From the IMG/VR virus record IMGVR_UViG_3300033141_003018, positions 1 through 36,627 of that record: 36,627 nt of DNA; one strand, written 5' to 3'. The notes beneath the pieces are model-generated. The model worked only from the letters and a program-made list of their open reading frames with translations. It made no database searches and had not been told where the DNA came from. This DNA is from a virus. Numbering within the stretch: the stretch's first letter is position 1; every line of letters starts with the position of its first letter. The position numbers and the translations under genes were made by a program. This document shows positions 6,463-15,084 of this stretch, piece after piece.

Positions 6463-8126
6463 TGCCTTGGGAATCTAGTGATGCAAAAAAACATATTAAA
6501 GGTTTAAATTCCAGCCAGTCTGCTGCGTGGGCAAAAATAGCTAATTCTGTTTTAGCTAAGTGTAAGGCTAGTGGTGGTACTAATTGTGATGCTAAAGCTA
6601 TTAGAATCGCAAACTCTAAAGCTAAAAATGTTAAGAATGCAGACGACGTAATAACTGAAACATTTAAGTTAAAACGTATAAAGTGGAAAGATATTGATAC
6701 AGATGAAACTGAAGATGGTTTACTTGTAAAAGGTATTCCAGTTTTTAAGGCTGGTAAGCATCGTCAAACAAAATACGATGAAGAATATATTGATAAAAAA
6801 ATGATAGGCCAGTTTGACCCAGATGAAGATGTACCTCTACAGGCAGACCACTCAGATAGCTGGAAAGAAACTCTTGGTTGGGTTAAAAAACTGTATCGTA
6901 AGGGTAAATTGTTACTTGCTGATTTAATGTTAGTAGATGACAACGCAGTAGCCCGATGGAAAAAAGGACTGATGAAAAAATGGTCCGTAAGTATAAACAA
7001 GGAAACAGGCAAATTGCATGAGATTAGTGCTGTTGCGTTTCCATACGTAAAAGAAGCTGCAATACACGGCGATGTAGCGGAGGTAGGAATGAAAGATTAC
7101 GTAGTAGAAGAAAAAGAGTTAGCGAATAAACCTCCCAAAAAAGAAATTATCGAAATTGATGCACATGCTGAGAGACCTGATGCTGCTCATAAAGAGTTTA
7201 ATGAAGATGGTTCCCCTGTTTCAGATAACATCGTTAATAATGATGGTGGAGAGAAAGAGGAGAACAAATCTACTGTTAATACAATTAATTGGGCAGACGG
7301 AATAGATATTTCTATTTCTAGTAAAGGTACTCAAGATACTACAACCTTATCTGTAGACGGTAAAAAGATAAAGAAACCAGAAGATATATCTTTTAGTATG
7401 TATGGTACTTCTGTATTTCTCCGTTATTCTAAGAATGCGAAAGATGATAACGGTATGGTTAAGCGCATAAGTTATGAATACAGAACACCATACACAGATA
7501 GACCAGTCTATAATGAGGAACTCCCCGCATCTTCTCGAACTTCAACAGAATCCTCAAATGGTGAAGTAAGAGATACACAAGTTGAAAGTAATAGTGCTCC
7601 CTCCAATCAGCACTGTACTTCTGCAAACAATAACGAAGATACGGAGACAAATAACATGTCAGAAGAAAAGAAAATAGACGCAAAAGAACTTCTTAGAGAA
7701 GCTTCAGAAAGAGAAGAGAAACTTTCTGCTGAAGGTAAAGAGAAGGATGCTAAGATAGCTAAAATGTCAGAAGACATGAAAGCTAAAGAACGTGAAATAG
7801 CAGAATTTAAGGTTGACGGTGAAATAGCCGCGCTTAAAGCTGATGGTAAAATCACTCCTGCTCAGGAAGAAAAGATGAAGGAATTCATGCTTACTCTTAC
7901 TGAAGAGGCCAGAGCTAAGTTTATAGCTGTCCTTAAGGAAGGAAAGCCAAAGGTTGATTTGAAAGAGCATAGCTCTCAAGAATCAAAAAAAGAAGAGGAC
8001 TTAAAGCTTGATTTAGAAGCGATGAGTACAGATGAAATCGAAGCAGCAATCGAAAAGTATGCCAAGAAAGAGGGTATACCTGTAGAGGATGCTAGAGATA
8101 TATTTTACGAGAAAAATTCAAAATAG
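6462..8126 (+). CDS. Prohead protease fused to scaffold
   Basis: 554 aa in three parts. Residues 1-60 match the short ChaB-like module seen at the start of XkdF-type phage proteins (MPWESSDAKKHIKGLN, WAKIANSVLAKC, AKAIRIANS). Residues about 65-215 are a serine protease of the prohead type: the His region PLQADHSDSWKETLGWVKK, the Ser region KKWSVSINKETG, then HEISAVAFPYVKEA. Residues about 400-554 are charged coiled coil, expected for an internal scaffold. Between them, 225-395 contains an extra, acidic then beta-rich segment I do not recognise. It has a GGAG ribosome site and directly precedes the decoration and capsid genes. Confidence 0.86.
   Translation: MPWESSDAKKHIKGLNSSQSAAWAKIANSVLAKCKASGGTNCDAKAIRIANSKAKNVKNADDVITETFKLKRIKWKDIDTDETEDGLLVKGIPVFKAGKHRQTKYDEEYIDKKMIGQFDPDEDVPLQADHSDSWKETLGWVKKLYRKGKLLLADLMLVDDNAVARWKKGLMKKWSVSINKETGKLHEISAVAFPYVKEAAIHGDVAEVGMKDYVVEEKELANKPPKKEIIEIDAHAERPDAAHKEFNEDGSPVSDNIVNNDGGEKEENKSTVNTINWADGIDISISSKGTQDTTTLSVDGKKIKKPEDISFSMYGTSVFLRYSKNAKDDNGMVKRISYEYRTPYTDRPVYNEELPASSRTSTESSNGEVRDTQVESNSAPSNQHCTSANNNEDTETNNMSEEKKIDAKELLREASEREEKLSAEGKEKDAKIAKMSEDMKAKEREIAEFKVDGEIAALKADGKITPAQEEKMKEFMLTLTEEARAKFIAVLKEGKPKVDLKEHSSQESKKEEDLKLDLEAMSTDEIEAAIEKYAKKEGIPVEDARDIFYEKNSK
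7656..8126 (+). CDS. Nested scaffold start inside the protease gene
   Basis: Met399 of the protease-scaffold gene is preceded by ACGGAGAC about 8-9 nt upstream and opens precisely the 156-residue coiled-coil part (SEEKKIDAKELLREASEREE). Independent translation of the scaffold from an in-frame internal start is known in lambda (C/Nu3) and other phages. Here it would supply scaffold in excess over protease. The same protein part would otherwise come from the fusion alone, so this is a supported possibility, not a certainty. Confidence 0.45.
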   Translation: MSEEKKIDAKELLREASEREEKLSAEGKEKDAKIAKMSEDMKAKEREIAEFKVDGEIAALKADGKITPAQEEKMKEFMLTLTEEARAKFIAVLKEGKPKVDLKEHSSQESKKEEDLKLDLEAMSTDEIEAAIEKYAKKEGIPVEDARDIFYEKNSK

Positions 8127-8161
8127 AATTTCCTCAACAGTAACATCAAGGAGAGATAACA

Positions 8162-8578
8162 ATGGCAGTTTCTGAAACATATGGAGGCAATATTGTTGCT
8201 GTAGCAGGTCCTTGGGAATTTCAAGCTAAAGCTTCAGGTACAATTGGCGAAGGTGAAGTAGTAGAACAAAACACTGATGTACTCGATATGCTGACTGTTA
8301 AGCAGGGAACTGAAAATAGTCAGAAAATTATCGGTTACGTTGACGCTGATTGGGAAGCAAATGATATCGCTACTGTTTATCAGGGTGGTATTGCTAGGCT
8401 TGTAGATTCTGGTGCCGGTATAACAATCGGTGACCAAGTTGTGTCCGCTGGAAGCGGTGCGATTAAATCGTATGCTTCTGGTCTTGGAGCAGCTACCATT
8501 ATAGGTATAGCAACTGAAACAATTAGTGCTTCAGCTTTTGGAAAAGTTCTTGTTAATATTTCCCACAATGATGGATAA
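8162..8578 (+). CDS. Capsid decoration protein (DUF2190-like)
   Basis: 138 aa, small, Gly/Ala-rich, predicted all-beta (VSETYGGNIVAVAGPWEF, IGYVDADWEANDIATVYQ, GDQVVSAGSGAI, GKVLVNISHND). Size, beta-rich repeats around GEGEVVEQ and VYQGGIARLV, and the place immediately before the capsid gene fit head cement proteins that bind the outside of the capsid after expansion. It has a strong AAGGAGAG ribosome site. Exact family is inferred from plan and context rather than a decisive motif. Confidence 0.78.
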   Translation: MAVSETYGGNIVAVAGPWEFQAKASGTIGEGEVVEQNTDVLDMLTVKQGTENSQKIIGYVDADWEANDIATVYQGGIARLVDSGAGITIGDQVVSAGSGAIKSYASGLGAATIIGIATETISASAFGKVLVNISHNDG

Positions 8579-8594
8579 TCGGAGGATTTAAAAA

Positions 8595-9545
8595 ATGTTA
8601 GGTTATGAAATACAGAATGACTTACATCCAAAAAAACTCACCGGTATAGCCATCAAAAAGACTCAAGGTGTACTTTTCATGACAGACATTCTGCCTGAAA
8701 GGTCATTCCCTGAGTTTAGTGGTTATTACAAGAGCTATGGTTCCATTGCCTATGGGCAAATGGCTCCAGAAGTCGGTGAAGGCGGAGAAGATACACTCCT
8801 TAACACTAGTTACACTGAATCAAGTTTCACCATGAAGGAATATAGGATTGGTGGAAAGATTAGTGAAAGAGCAATTAAGTTCTTAATGAATAAGAACTCA
8901 AAGATAGCAGTGTCTGCAGGACGAGCACTCATAACAGATGAGGTCGAATTCCTAGCTGATACTCTAGCTCTTCGTGAAGAGAAGGTTATTCTCGATGCAA
9001 TAGTAGCTGGTGCTTCTGCAACAGCAGTAGCAGCTTCTGCTAATTGGGTAAGCGCAAGCTCTACCCCAGTATCTGACTTACGTAATGCGGCAAAGAATAT
9101 TCTTACGTCGCAGCATGTACAGCCAGATACACTTATAATCAGCCCTCAAGTTGAATTAGACTTGATGAACCATGCTGATGTTAAGGATATTTACAAATAC
9201 TCAGGCTTGACAACTAATATCGAGGCTCCAGTAGCTTCTGGTAGAAGTCGTTCAATCCCCAATATTGCAGGTCTAGATGTTTTTGTATCTGATGCTGTTT
9301 ATACAAGCGTTAATCAGTCAAGTGCTTCTGTACTTAGTGGCGCTACTGAAATCGCTATGCAGCCAGACACAAGTGCTATAGTTTGCAAAAGGGGCCCTAG
9401 CTTGGGTCTTACATATGTAGCTGAACCACTTACAGCACGTAGGTGGGCTGAAGAAGGTATTAGGTCTATAAGAGTTCAACTCTTTAAGACTTTCGTACCT
9501 GTTGTCTTCAGAGGTTATCAGATATGTATGATAACTAACATATAA
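8595..9545 (+). CDS. Major capsid protein, HK97 fold
   Basis: 316 aa. The plan fits HK97-fold capsids: an N-arm, an extended loop region (GQMAPEVGEGGEDTLLNTSY, then FTMKEYRIGGKISERAIKFL), a long spine helix (VSAGRALITDEVEFLADTLA), then the A and P domains with PDTLIISPQVELDLMNHADV, a typical capsid segment, and GLDVFVSDAV near the C-terminal third. No N-terminal delta domain is visible; scaffold is provided by the upstream gene. Ribosome site ATCGGAGGA. The gene is followed by a very stable hairpin (9561-9590), as expected for the most strongly expressed late gene. Confidence 0.9.
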   Translation: MLGYEIQNDLHPKKLTGIAIKKTQGVLFMTDILPERSFPEFSGYYKSYGSIAYGQMAPEVGEGGEDTLLNTSYTESSFTMKEYRIGGKISERAIKFLMNKNSKIAVSAGRALITDEVEFLADTLALREEKVILDAIVAGASATAVAASANWVSASSTPVSDLRNAAKNILTSQHVQPDTLIISPQVELDLMNHADVKDIYKYSGLTTNIEAPVASGRSRSIPNIAGLDVFVSDAVYTSVNQSSASVLSGATEIAMQPDTSAIVCKRGPSLGLTYVAEPLTARRWAEEGIRSIRVQLFKTFVPVVFRGYQICMITNI

Positions 9546-9560
9546 GTTAGTTTTAATATA

Positions 9561-9590
9561 TGGTGGGGTGGGATAAAACCCACCCTACCA
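9561..9590 (+). other. Stable hairpin after the capsid gene, no U-run
   Basis: TGGTGGGGTGGG (9561-9572) pairs over 12 bp with CCCACCCTACCA (9579-9590), one pair being G-U, around ATAAAA. The next bases are AACTAAG, so it lacks the U-run of an intrinsic terminator on either strand. It lies in the 66-nt gap between the capsid and next gene. A role in protecting the capsid mRNA 3' end is the likeliest. Confidence 0.7.
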
Positions 9591-9611
9591 AACTAAGAAA
9601 GGAGTAATCAG

Positions 9612-9803
9612 ATGCCTAGAGGTGATGGTACTGGACCAAACGGATTAGGACCACGAACAGGTGGACAACGGGGTAGTTGCCCCGGTGCAAGACCACGTAG
9701 AAGGCCTTTGGATGGTAGAGGGGGTGGTAGAGGCTGGCGTCGAGGTCATGGATGGGGCCGTGGCTGGGGTCAAGGTCAAATCCCAATAAATACAGTAGAG
9801 TAA
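9612..9803 (+). CDS. DUF5320-like Gly/Arg-rich protein, 63 aa
   Basis: The start MPRGDGTGPNGLGPRTGGQR is the hallmark of DUF5320, small proteins common in anaerobic bacteria and archaea and often near metal-related genes; their function is not established. Here the family's Met/Cys features are reduced to one Cys (SCPGARPRRR), and the rest is a low-complexity Gly/Arg/Trp tail (GRGWRRGHGWGRGWGQGQ). AGAAAGGAG precedes the ATG. It is unusual to find this in a phage structural operon; a basic Gly-rich tail could bind nucleic acid or the capsid. A shorter protein of similar character lies at 15231-15341. Confidence 0.75.
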   Translation: MPRGDGTGPNGLGPRTGGQRGSCPGARPRRRPLDGRGGGRGWRRGHGWGRGWGQGQIPINTVE

Positions 9804-9807
9804 TAAT

Positions 9808-10416
9808 ATGAGATGTCCACGAGATGGAAGTAAATTAAAAAAGCTCAAAATATCTTATGTATGCCCGAGATGCGATTATAAAATAACTCAACCAGACAAA
9901 AGGATATACCCAGAGCTTAATCGAACAGTTGTCACGCCAGAGAATATAGCTTGGGATAGTTATACACTAACAAACTGTACTGAGTCTAGTGGTGTAATAA
10001 GTCTAGATAGCGGTAAAACTAGTGGTACCATAGTGTCTCCGCAGTTAGCTAATATATCTCGTAGTAAATGGCAAGAAATTAATCGCGACATAACAAAAGT
10101 ATTATTTAGAAAATTAATAGGAGCAGTAAATAGCGGAAGAATACAAATAAGGGCATCAAATGACGGTGGTACTACATGGAAAAGAATTAAAGATGACGGG
10201 CAAGAGTGGAGATTAAACTATGGTCATGAAGGAGATTTTGGGGGAAGTTATCAGATAAAATATGATGACTTGAGATTACAATTTACACTTACTCGTAATA
10301 GTGCTGGCGATACGTCACCAACTGTTACGAGTTTTATTTTAGAGCATAACTACGTACCAGATGATAGGAGTACTAAGAGCAGAACAGACATAAACTCTTT
10401 AATACCGGGGAGATAG
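9808..10416 (+). CDS. Zinc-ribbon plus beta-rich domain protein, 202 aa
   Basis: Residues 1-30 are a zinc ribbon: MRCPRDGSKL, then YVCPRCDYKI. The remaining 170 residues look all-beta, with TVVTPENIAWDSYTLTN, SGRIQIRASNDGGTTWKRI and LRLQFTLTRNSAGDTSPTV. The 'SNDGGTTWKRI' stretch is like those of sialidase/BNR or carbohydrate-binding beta-sandwich modules found in virion fibres. It starts 4 nt after the previous stop and is followed by several small genes on the same strand. Likely a minor virion or accessory structural protein; I do not recognise a named family. Confidence 0.78.
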   Translation: MRCPRDGSKLKKLKISYVCPRCDYKITQPDKRIYPELNRTVVTPENIAWDSYTLTNCTESSGVISLDSGKTSGTIVSPQLANISRSKWQEINRDITKVLFRKLIGAVNSGRIQIRASNDGGTTWKRIKDDGQEWRLNYGHEGDFGGSYQIKYDDLRLQFTLTRNSAGDTSPTVTSFILEHNYVPDDRSTKSRTDINSLIPGR

Positions 10417-10417
10417 C

Positions 10418-10711
10418 ATGGAAAAAAAGTTTAAGAGCGAAGGGGAAATAAAAGATTATCTTAATAGTGAACAGGCCAAAGATGAAAAATATGAACAGAT
10501 ATTAAGTAACGCTTATTTTTTTGGTCAGTTTATGATGATGGACATAATTTTGAAATTACATCATATTAAGGGTACAGAAGCAGTACTTGCTTTTATCAAA
10601 AAGAAATATGTTGATATAGGAAAAACACATGGGCATTTTATAAAACAGGCGGAAAAGAACGATGGTCTAATAGAGAAATACTACTTAGATACGATGGCAA
10701 CTAAATTTTAG
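10418..10711 (+). CDS. Hypothetical helical 97-aa protein
   Basis: Preceded by GGGGAGAT 4-5 nt before the ATG, 1 nt after the previous stop. Charged at both ends with a Met/aromatic-rich central helix (YFFGQFMMMDIILKLHHI), then KGTEAVLAFIKKKYVDIG. Not long enough in its hydrophobic run to be a clear membrane segment. Function unknown. It forms part of the small-gene string between the capsid and the fibre-like gene. Confidence 0.75.
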   Translation: MEKKFKSEGEIKDYLNSEQAKDEKYEQILSNAYFFGQFMMMDIILKLHHIKGTEAVLAFIKKKYVDIGKTHGHFIKQAEKNDGLIEKYYLDTMATKF

Positions 10712-10720
10712 GAGGGTACT

Positions 10721-10999
10721 ATGAGTATAGAGGATAGAGTAAAAGCATTAGAAGAAAAGATTAAATCAGAAAGAGAAGCTATCGCGGAATTATCAGATAA
10801 ATCAAAGAAACTTGATTCTGAGATAGTAAGAATAAGGCAACTAAAACAAGCCGAATTACAACTTGCTAACCAGTTAAAGTCTATAGAAGAGCAGAAGAAA
10901 AAACTTAAAGAACATTACGAAAAACAAGAAGAGGCAATAAAGCAAGAAGGTGGCTCACTAGAAGAAGAAAAGGTTGAAGATGAGCACAGTAACTCATGA
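10721..10999 (+). CDS. Coiled-coil protein, 92 aa
   Basis: Nearly all Lys, Glu, Leu and Ile in heptads (VKALEEKIKSEREAIAELSD, LQLANQLKSIEEQKKKLKEH), so almost certainly one long coiled coil, probably a dimer or trimer. Excellent AGGAGGG ribosome site. Its end overlaps the next gene's start. Such proteins serve as chaperones, spacers or trimerisation stalks in phages; the neighbouring fibre-like gene makes a stalk or assembly role plausible, but this is inference. Confidence 0.75.
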   Translation: MSIEDRVKALEEKIKSEREAIAELSDKSKKLDSEIVRIRQLKQAELQLANQLKSIEEQKKKLKEHYEKQEEAIKQEGGSLEEEKVEDEHSNS

Positions 11000-11297
11000 T
11001 ATTCAAAAAGATTTCTACAATAACATAATTGTAGCTGGCAACACAGGAACTCAAGTACTTAGAGATGGTATGGCTAATGAAGTATTGCAGATTATAATTA
11101 TACCGCCCAGCGATGGCGCTACGTATAAGTTTTATATACAAGAGAGCGTTGATAATCTCAGGGTGTTTGAGCGTGATGAAGAGATAACGGGAACATATAA
11201 TGAGTTAATTAGCCCGCTTCCTGTTTGGGGAAATCACACATTCGTGTTATATGATGCTACGAATGGAACCTATAAGATGAGAATGGTTTACAGATGA
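10980..11297 (+). CDS. Beta-rich hypothetical protein, 105 aa
   Basis: I place the start at ATG 10980, six bases after AAAAGG, rather than the TTG at 10974. The sequence alternates hydrophobic residues (NNIIVAGNTGTQVL, NEVLQIIIIPPSDGATYKFY, NHTFVLYDATNGTYKMRMVY) and looks like a small beta barrel or sandwich. It overlaps the coiled-coil gene by 20 nt and the next gene by 4 nt (ATGA), so the three are translated together. Probably a small virion or fibre-assembly protein; no family recognised. Confidence 0.75.
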   Translation: MSTVTHDIQKDFYNNIIVAGNTGTQVLRDGMANEVLQIIIIPPSDGATYKFYIQESVDNLRVFERDEEITGTYNELISPLPVWGNHTFVLYDATNGTYKMRMVYR

Positions 11298-11695
11298 GCA
11301 ATGAAGGAACAGCTAGAGTAGCTAACCTTGTTTGGGATAATACCTTAAAGACATGGGTTAGAGAACCAAATCCAGAAGATGTTATGCAAACTATCAACAT
11401 TAGTGGTATAACTCCAGTTGGCGGAAAATTACCAGTAGATACCGAGATAACAGTAGAGGGTGATGTAGTAGTAGAAGATATTAAAATAAAATCCGCCCCG
11501 CTTACTGAGGTGTTTCCTAGTGGTATATATGCACAAATAGTTACAGCAGATGATTTAGTAACAACAATACAATACAATGAGTCAGATGCGAGAACCACTG
11601 TAAGTGGTATTAGTTATTCATCTTCAGCTCTTGGAACAAACGTGCTTGAAACATTTGTAAGTGGAGTAAATACCCTTACAATAACGAGGTCTTAA
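11294..11695 (+). CDS. Hypothetical beta-rich protein, 133 aa
   Basis: Begins in an ATGA overlap and ends in a TAATG overlap with the fibre-like gene, so it is strongly coupled to both. It is rich in Thr, Ser, Val and Ile (VEGDVVVEDIKIKSAPLTEV, GIYAQIVTADDLVTTIQY) and ends in a Ser/Thr/Gly-rich strand region (LETFVSGVNTLTITRS). It could be an adaptor to the fibre or a decoration component; neither is shown directly. Confidence 0.73.
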   Translation: MSNEGTARVANLVWDNTLKTWVREPNPEDVMQTINISGITPVGGKLPVDTEITVEGDVVVEDIKIKSAPLTEVFPSGIYAQIVTADDLVTTIQYNESDARTTVSGISYSSSALGTNVLETFVSGVNTLTITRS

Positions 11696-14600
11696 TGGCT
11701 ATAGGCGAACATATAAAAGAACATGCTATACTTGGTGTAAAGGATTTGGCATATATCGTGGCTAATTACGTCCCTTATACAGGTGCTCACTCTACAGTAG
11801 ACTTAGGCTCTAATAACTTAACCGCCGCAGGCACAATTAGTTTAACGGGAACAAATACTGGATTACTTGATTTATCTCTTGCCCAAACAGACCCTACAGC
11901 AGATAGTGATTATCAACCTTTCTTAACCTTATCTACCAAAACTGGTGGGACAGGTTATGCCGCAGGAGGATTACCAAGCGGTTTCTCAAAGTTTCGTGGC
12001 GATGAAGTTTATACTATGTGGACACCATCTTCAAACTTTACCTTTATGGGAGCTGGTGTAGATGGCGATGCTTATATGAGAATAAGAATGCAAGCATCAG
12101 GGAAAATGGAGTGGGGAGACGGAACAGCAGACGGGGATAACATATTATCCCGTCTTGGAGATTATGGAATGCAAATACAGGGAGATGTAGCAACTCCTTA
12201 TTACTGGGTAATAGACAATACAAACGCAGGGGCAGGTGCAGATACAGGTATAGCTTTGAGAATTGATGGCACAACAAAATGGGCTGAGATGGTTGATAAA
12301 ACAGATGATGTTTTATACTTTGCTCACACAAGCCCGTGGGCAAGGGCAAATGCTTTACTTACTCTTGATACCAGTGGTAATCTTGTCGCCACAGGCACAG
12401 GCGACTTCGGTAGTGGTATTTATTTAGGCACAGAGGCAGGAAGACCATTTATAGATGGTGATGTTGCCAGCATTTATTCAAGACTATTTATACAACCCGA
12501 GAGTGGAAATAATGTTATGAACTTCTTTGTTATGCCAAGTGGAACCGAAGACAAAGCAGGTTTTCAAATTCGTAATGATTCAGACATTTCAAATGGTGGA
12601 AGATTTATAATGGATATAGATGGGGCAAGTGCATACATTAAGACAGACCACGTAGGCTCAGGCACAGGCCCAACAAGCCTTTTTATCGGCGAGAAAGAAA
12701 GTTCAGGAGCAACCCTAAGAAAAATTAAATTTGGTTTTGGAGATGAAGTAACATATTTTCAAATAGACTTAGATGATAGTGGTAATACAGCATTAGTTAA
12801 GGATTCATTTCATATCTTAGACACAGCCGAAGGAATAGATAATGATGGCAAGGGTTTTGGAGCAACTTATTTAAGACAGCAGGTTAATAATTTGATATGG
12901 AACTCACAAAATCCAGCCACAGACATCTATACTATGGCAAACCAATTATACATATATGGTTTAACAGCAGACAGGGCACAAGAATATGGCTCTTTTAATA
13001 ATTTATTAAATATTCGCTCAAATAAAAACTTATCGGGAAAAGGTGCAGCATTAAGAAATAGAGTGAATTTCCACGATGCAGCAGATGCAACTTATTCTGA
13101 TGTAAATGTTCAATTTAACAGGGTTGAATTTGACGCAGGTGCAACAGGCACAGTTACTGACCTTAACTGGGCACACTTAGGTGTAATGTCAGGCACTTGC
13201 AATATGACCGTAGACACCGCTACGGCACTTAAAATAGATGCCCTTACAGTAGGAACAACTAAGTGGGGAATATATGATGCGGGTAATAATTGGTATTGTG
13301 GCGGTGACCTTACTACAACAGGCACAGTTACAATCGGTTCAGATACAACAGGACTATTAGACCTATCGCCTGCATATAATGCCGATAACCAAAAAGGAAA
13401 CATAATAAAGCTCTCAGATAGAACAGGTGCAACCACTGAACACTCAGGCACAGAGTTTGATGCTGGTGGTGGTTATATATCAGGATTTATGAAGTTTGAG
13501 GGTTCTGGTGCAAACCCAGGCAGAGAGTTCTTTAGATTATATGGTGATTCTTCATCTCACTCTTTATTTGGTGGAGGTGTAAATGCCGATACATATGATA
13601 GATTTGTTTTAAGAGCAAGTGGTGAGTTTGAATGGGGAGATGGAGCAAGTGTAAGAGATATTAGTATGTATAGAAGAAGCGAGAATAATGGCGAGTTATT
13701 TGTTTTTGAAGGTAACCAAGCAGATGATTTTAGATTTGCAATAAATAATCTTCACGCCTCTGGAGATGCTGTTTTATCTTGGATGTCTGAAACTTCTACA
13801 AAATATTCTATGGGAATTGACGAAGGAGATAGTGAATTACTAAAATTGACAGGAACATCAAGTGTGACAGGCTCTCCTACTATAATGATATTTGATAGAG
13901 CAAATACTTATGATGTTGTTATGCCCAATGATGACCAAAAACTTGCTCTCGGTGCAGCAGGTGCAACTGATAGTTATCTCCAATTCGGCGGGACTAATTT
14001 AGAATATTTTTCATCAGGACTTCACGAATTTACAGGTGGAGTTAAAATCATACCAAACTCTGCTGTTCCAACTGCCAATGTGGAATTTGAGTATAAGCTT
14101 CTTGGCGGAATGATTAGTATGGTTATGATGAATTTCAATGATAACTTCGGAATTGGTTTGGGCGGTGTATATGATAGATTATATATTTTGAATGATACTG
14201 CTCCGCAGTTGTATTTTGCTGACACAGACAATTCTGTTAATGCATATCTTGATTTTGATATTGCTACTGATACTTTCAGGCTTCAGCAAGCAGATGGTGG
14301 TTTGCATCTTAAAGCAGATGATATGCCCTTATCTTTAGGCACAGGGAAAGATGTTTCAACCTACTTTGACGGCGAAGATTGGATATTCAACTCCGAGAAT
14401 GTAACCGCTAATGATGAGATACACTTTACTAATTTTGATGCTTATACTTTTGACAATACAGTTAAAGCGGGAGATGGTGGAACTACAAACTACACAGAAA
14501 TAAAATCAGATGGAGAGATAAACCTACACGGAACAGCGAGAGTTAAAAAATCTTTATGGCTTCCTTTTGAAGTATTAAAGGCTCCGGGAACCAAACCAGC

Positions 14601-15039
14601 TGATTATATAGACCATGGAATATCAGGAGCATGGAGTTTTTCTGATGGAACAGATGATACTATTGTTTTTCTTGCTGAAGTGCCTCAAGATATGGATAGA
14701 AGCGTAGCTCCAACATTAAAAATTGGATGGTCTACAAATACAACAGCAACAGATGAAACAGTTGTTTGGCAACTTGAATATCTTTGGATGGCTTCCGGAG
14801 AAGATACAACTGCTGCAGCACAAGAGACTTTAACAGTTAATTCCAATGCAATAGCACAGGCAAATGGATTGATTGTTGCAGAAATTACAGGAATAGATGT
14901 TCCAGATGCGACTGATATTTGTGTTCACTGTAGATTAAAAAGATTAGGAGCTGATGGAAGTGATGATTTAACAGACACAGCAGAACTGCACGGAGTTTGT
15001 TTTAATTACACTTCAAATAAGTTAGGTGTAGCAAGCTAA
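11695..15039 (+). CDS. Large fibre-like structural protein, 1,114 aa
   Basis: The N-terminus (IKEHAILGVKDLAYIVANYV) would be the attachment part. From residue about 46 the protein is Gly/Thr/Asp-rich with strands typical of trimeric fibres (LTAAGTISLTGTNTGLLDLS, ASGKMEWGDGTADGDN). Residues about 46-152 and 543-662 are related to each other. The C-terminal 160 residues (LPFEVLKAPGTKPADYIDHG, EVPQDMDRSVAPTLKIGW) form a distinct, probably globular beta domain. Its place next to head genes rather than after the tape measure suggests a head fibre or neck appendage. Codon use differs from neighbours: AGGCACAG occurs at least seven times. Receptor binding is inferred. Confidence 0.8.
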   Translation: MAIGEHIKEHAILGVKDLAYIVANYVPYTGAHSTVDLGSNNLTAAGTISLTGTNTGLLDLSLAQTDPTADSDYQPFLTLSTKTGGTGYAAGGLPSGFSKFRGDEVYTMWTPSSNFTFMGAGVDGDAYMRIRMQASGKMEWGDGTADGDNILSRLGDYGMQIQGDVATPYYWVIDNTNAGAGADTGIALRIDGTTKWAEMVDKTDDVLYFAHTSPWARANALLTLDTSGNLVATGTGDFGSGIYLGTEAGRPFIDGDVASIYSRLFIQPESGNNVMNFFVMPSGTEDKAGFQIRNDSDISNGGRFIMDIDGASAYIKTDHVGSGTGPTSLFIGEKESSGATLRKIKFGFGDEVTYFQIDLDDSGNTALVKDSFHILDTAEGIDNDGKGFGATYLRQQVNNLIWNSQNPATDIYTMANQLYIYGLTADRAQEYGSFNNLLNIRSNKNLSGKGAALRNRVNFHDAADATYSDVNVQFNRVEFDAGATGTVTDLNWAHLGVMSGTCNMTVDTATALKIDALTVGTTKWGIYDAGNNWYCGGDLTTTGTVTIGSDTTGLLDLSPAYNADNQKGNIIKLSDRTGATTEHSGTEFDAGGGYISGFMKFEGSGANPGREFFRLYGDSSSHSLFGGGVNADTYDRFVLRASGEFEWGDGASVRDISMYRRSENNGELFVFEGNQADDFRFAINNLHASGDAVLSWMSETSTKYSMGIDEGDSELLKLTGTSSVTGSPTIMIFDRANTYDVVMPNDDQKLALGAAGATDSYLQFGGTNLEYFSSGLHEFTGGVKIIPNSAVPTANVEFEYKLLGGMISMVMMNFNDNFGIGLGGVYDRLYILNDTAPQLYFADTDNSVNAYLDFDIATDTFRLQQADGGLHLKADDMPLSLGTGKDVSTYFDGEDWIFNSENVTANDEIHFTNFDAYTFDNTVKAGDGGTTNYTEIKSDGEINLHGTARVKKSLWLPFEVLKAPGTKPADYIDHGISGAWSFSDGTDDTIVFLAEVPQDMDRSVAPTLKIGWSTNTTATDETVVWQLEYLWMASGEDTTAAAQETLTVNSNAIAQANGLIVAEITGIDVPDATDICVHCRLKRLGADGSDDLTDTAELHGVCFNYTSNKLGVAS
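11830..12150 (+). repeat. Fibre internal repeat, copy 1
   Basis: Encodes residues about 46-152 of the fibre-like protein: GTISLTGTNTGLLDLS, then SGFSKFRG, GAGVDGDAYMRIRMQASGK, and MEWGDGTADGDN. Lines up with copy 2 at 13321-13680 in order and spacing at the protein level; DNA identity is low, so the duplication is old. Confidence 0.7.
13321..13680 (+). repeat. Fibre internal repeat, copy 2
   Basis: Encodes residues about 543-662: GTVTIGSDTTGLLDLS, then SGFMKFEG, GGGVNADTYDRFVLRASGE, and FEWGDGASVRDISMYRR. The shared marks with copy 1 are TGLLDLS, SGF-KF-G, the G-GV--D-Y-R strand, and the -ASG--EWGDG turn. Confidence 0.7.
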
Positions 15040-15084
15040 GAAGCAACGTTATGGTAAAGTAGGGAAAACAGGAGCAGGAGCATA

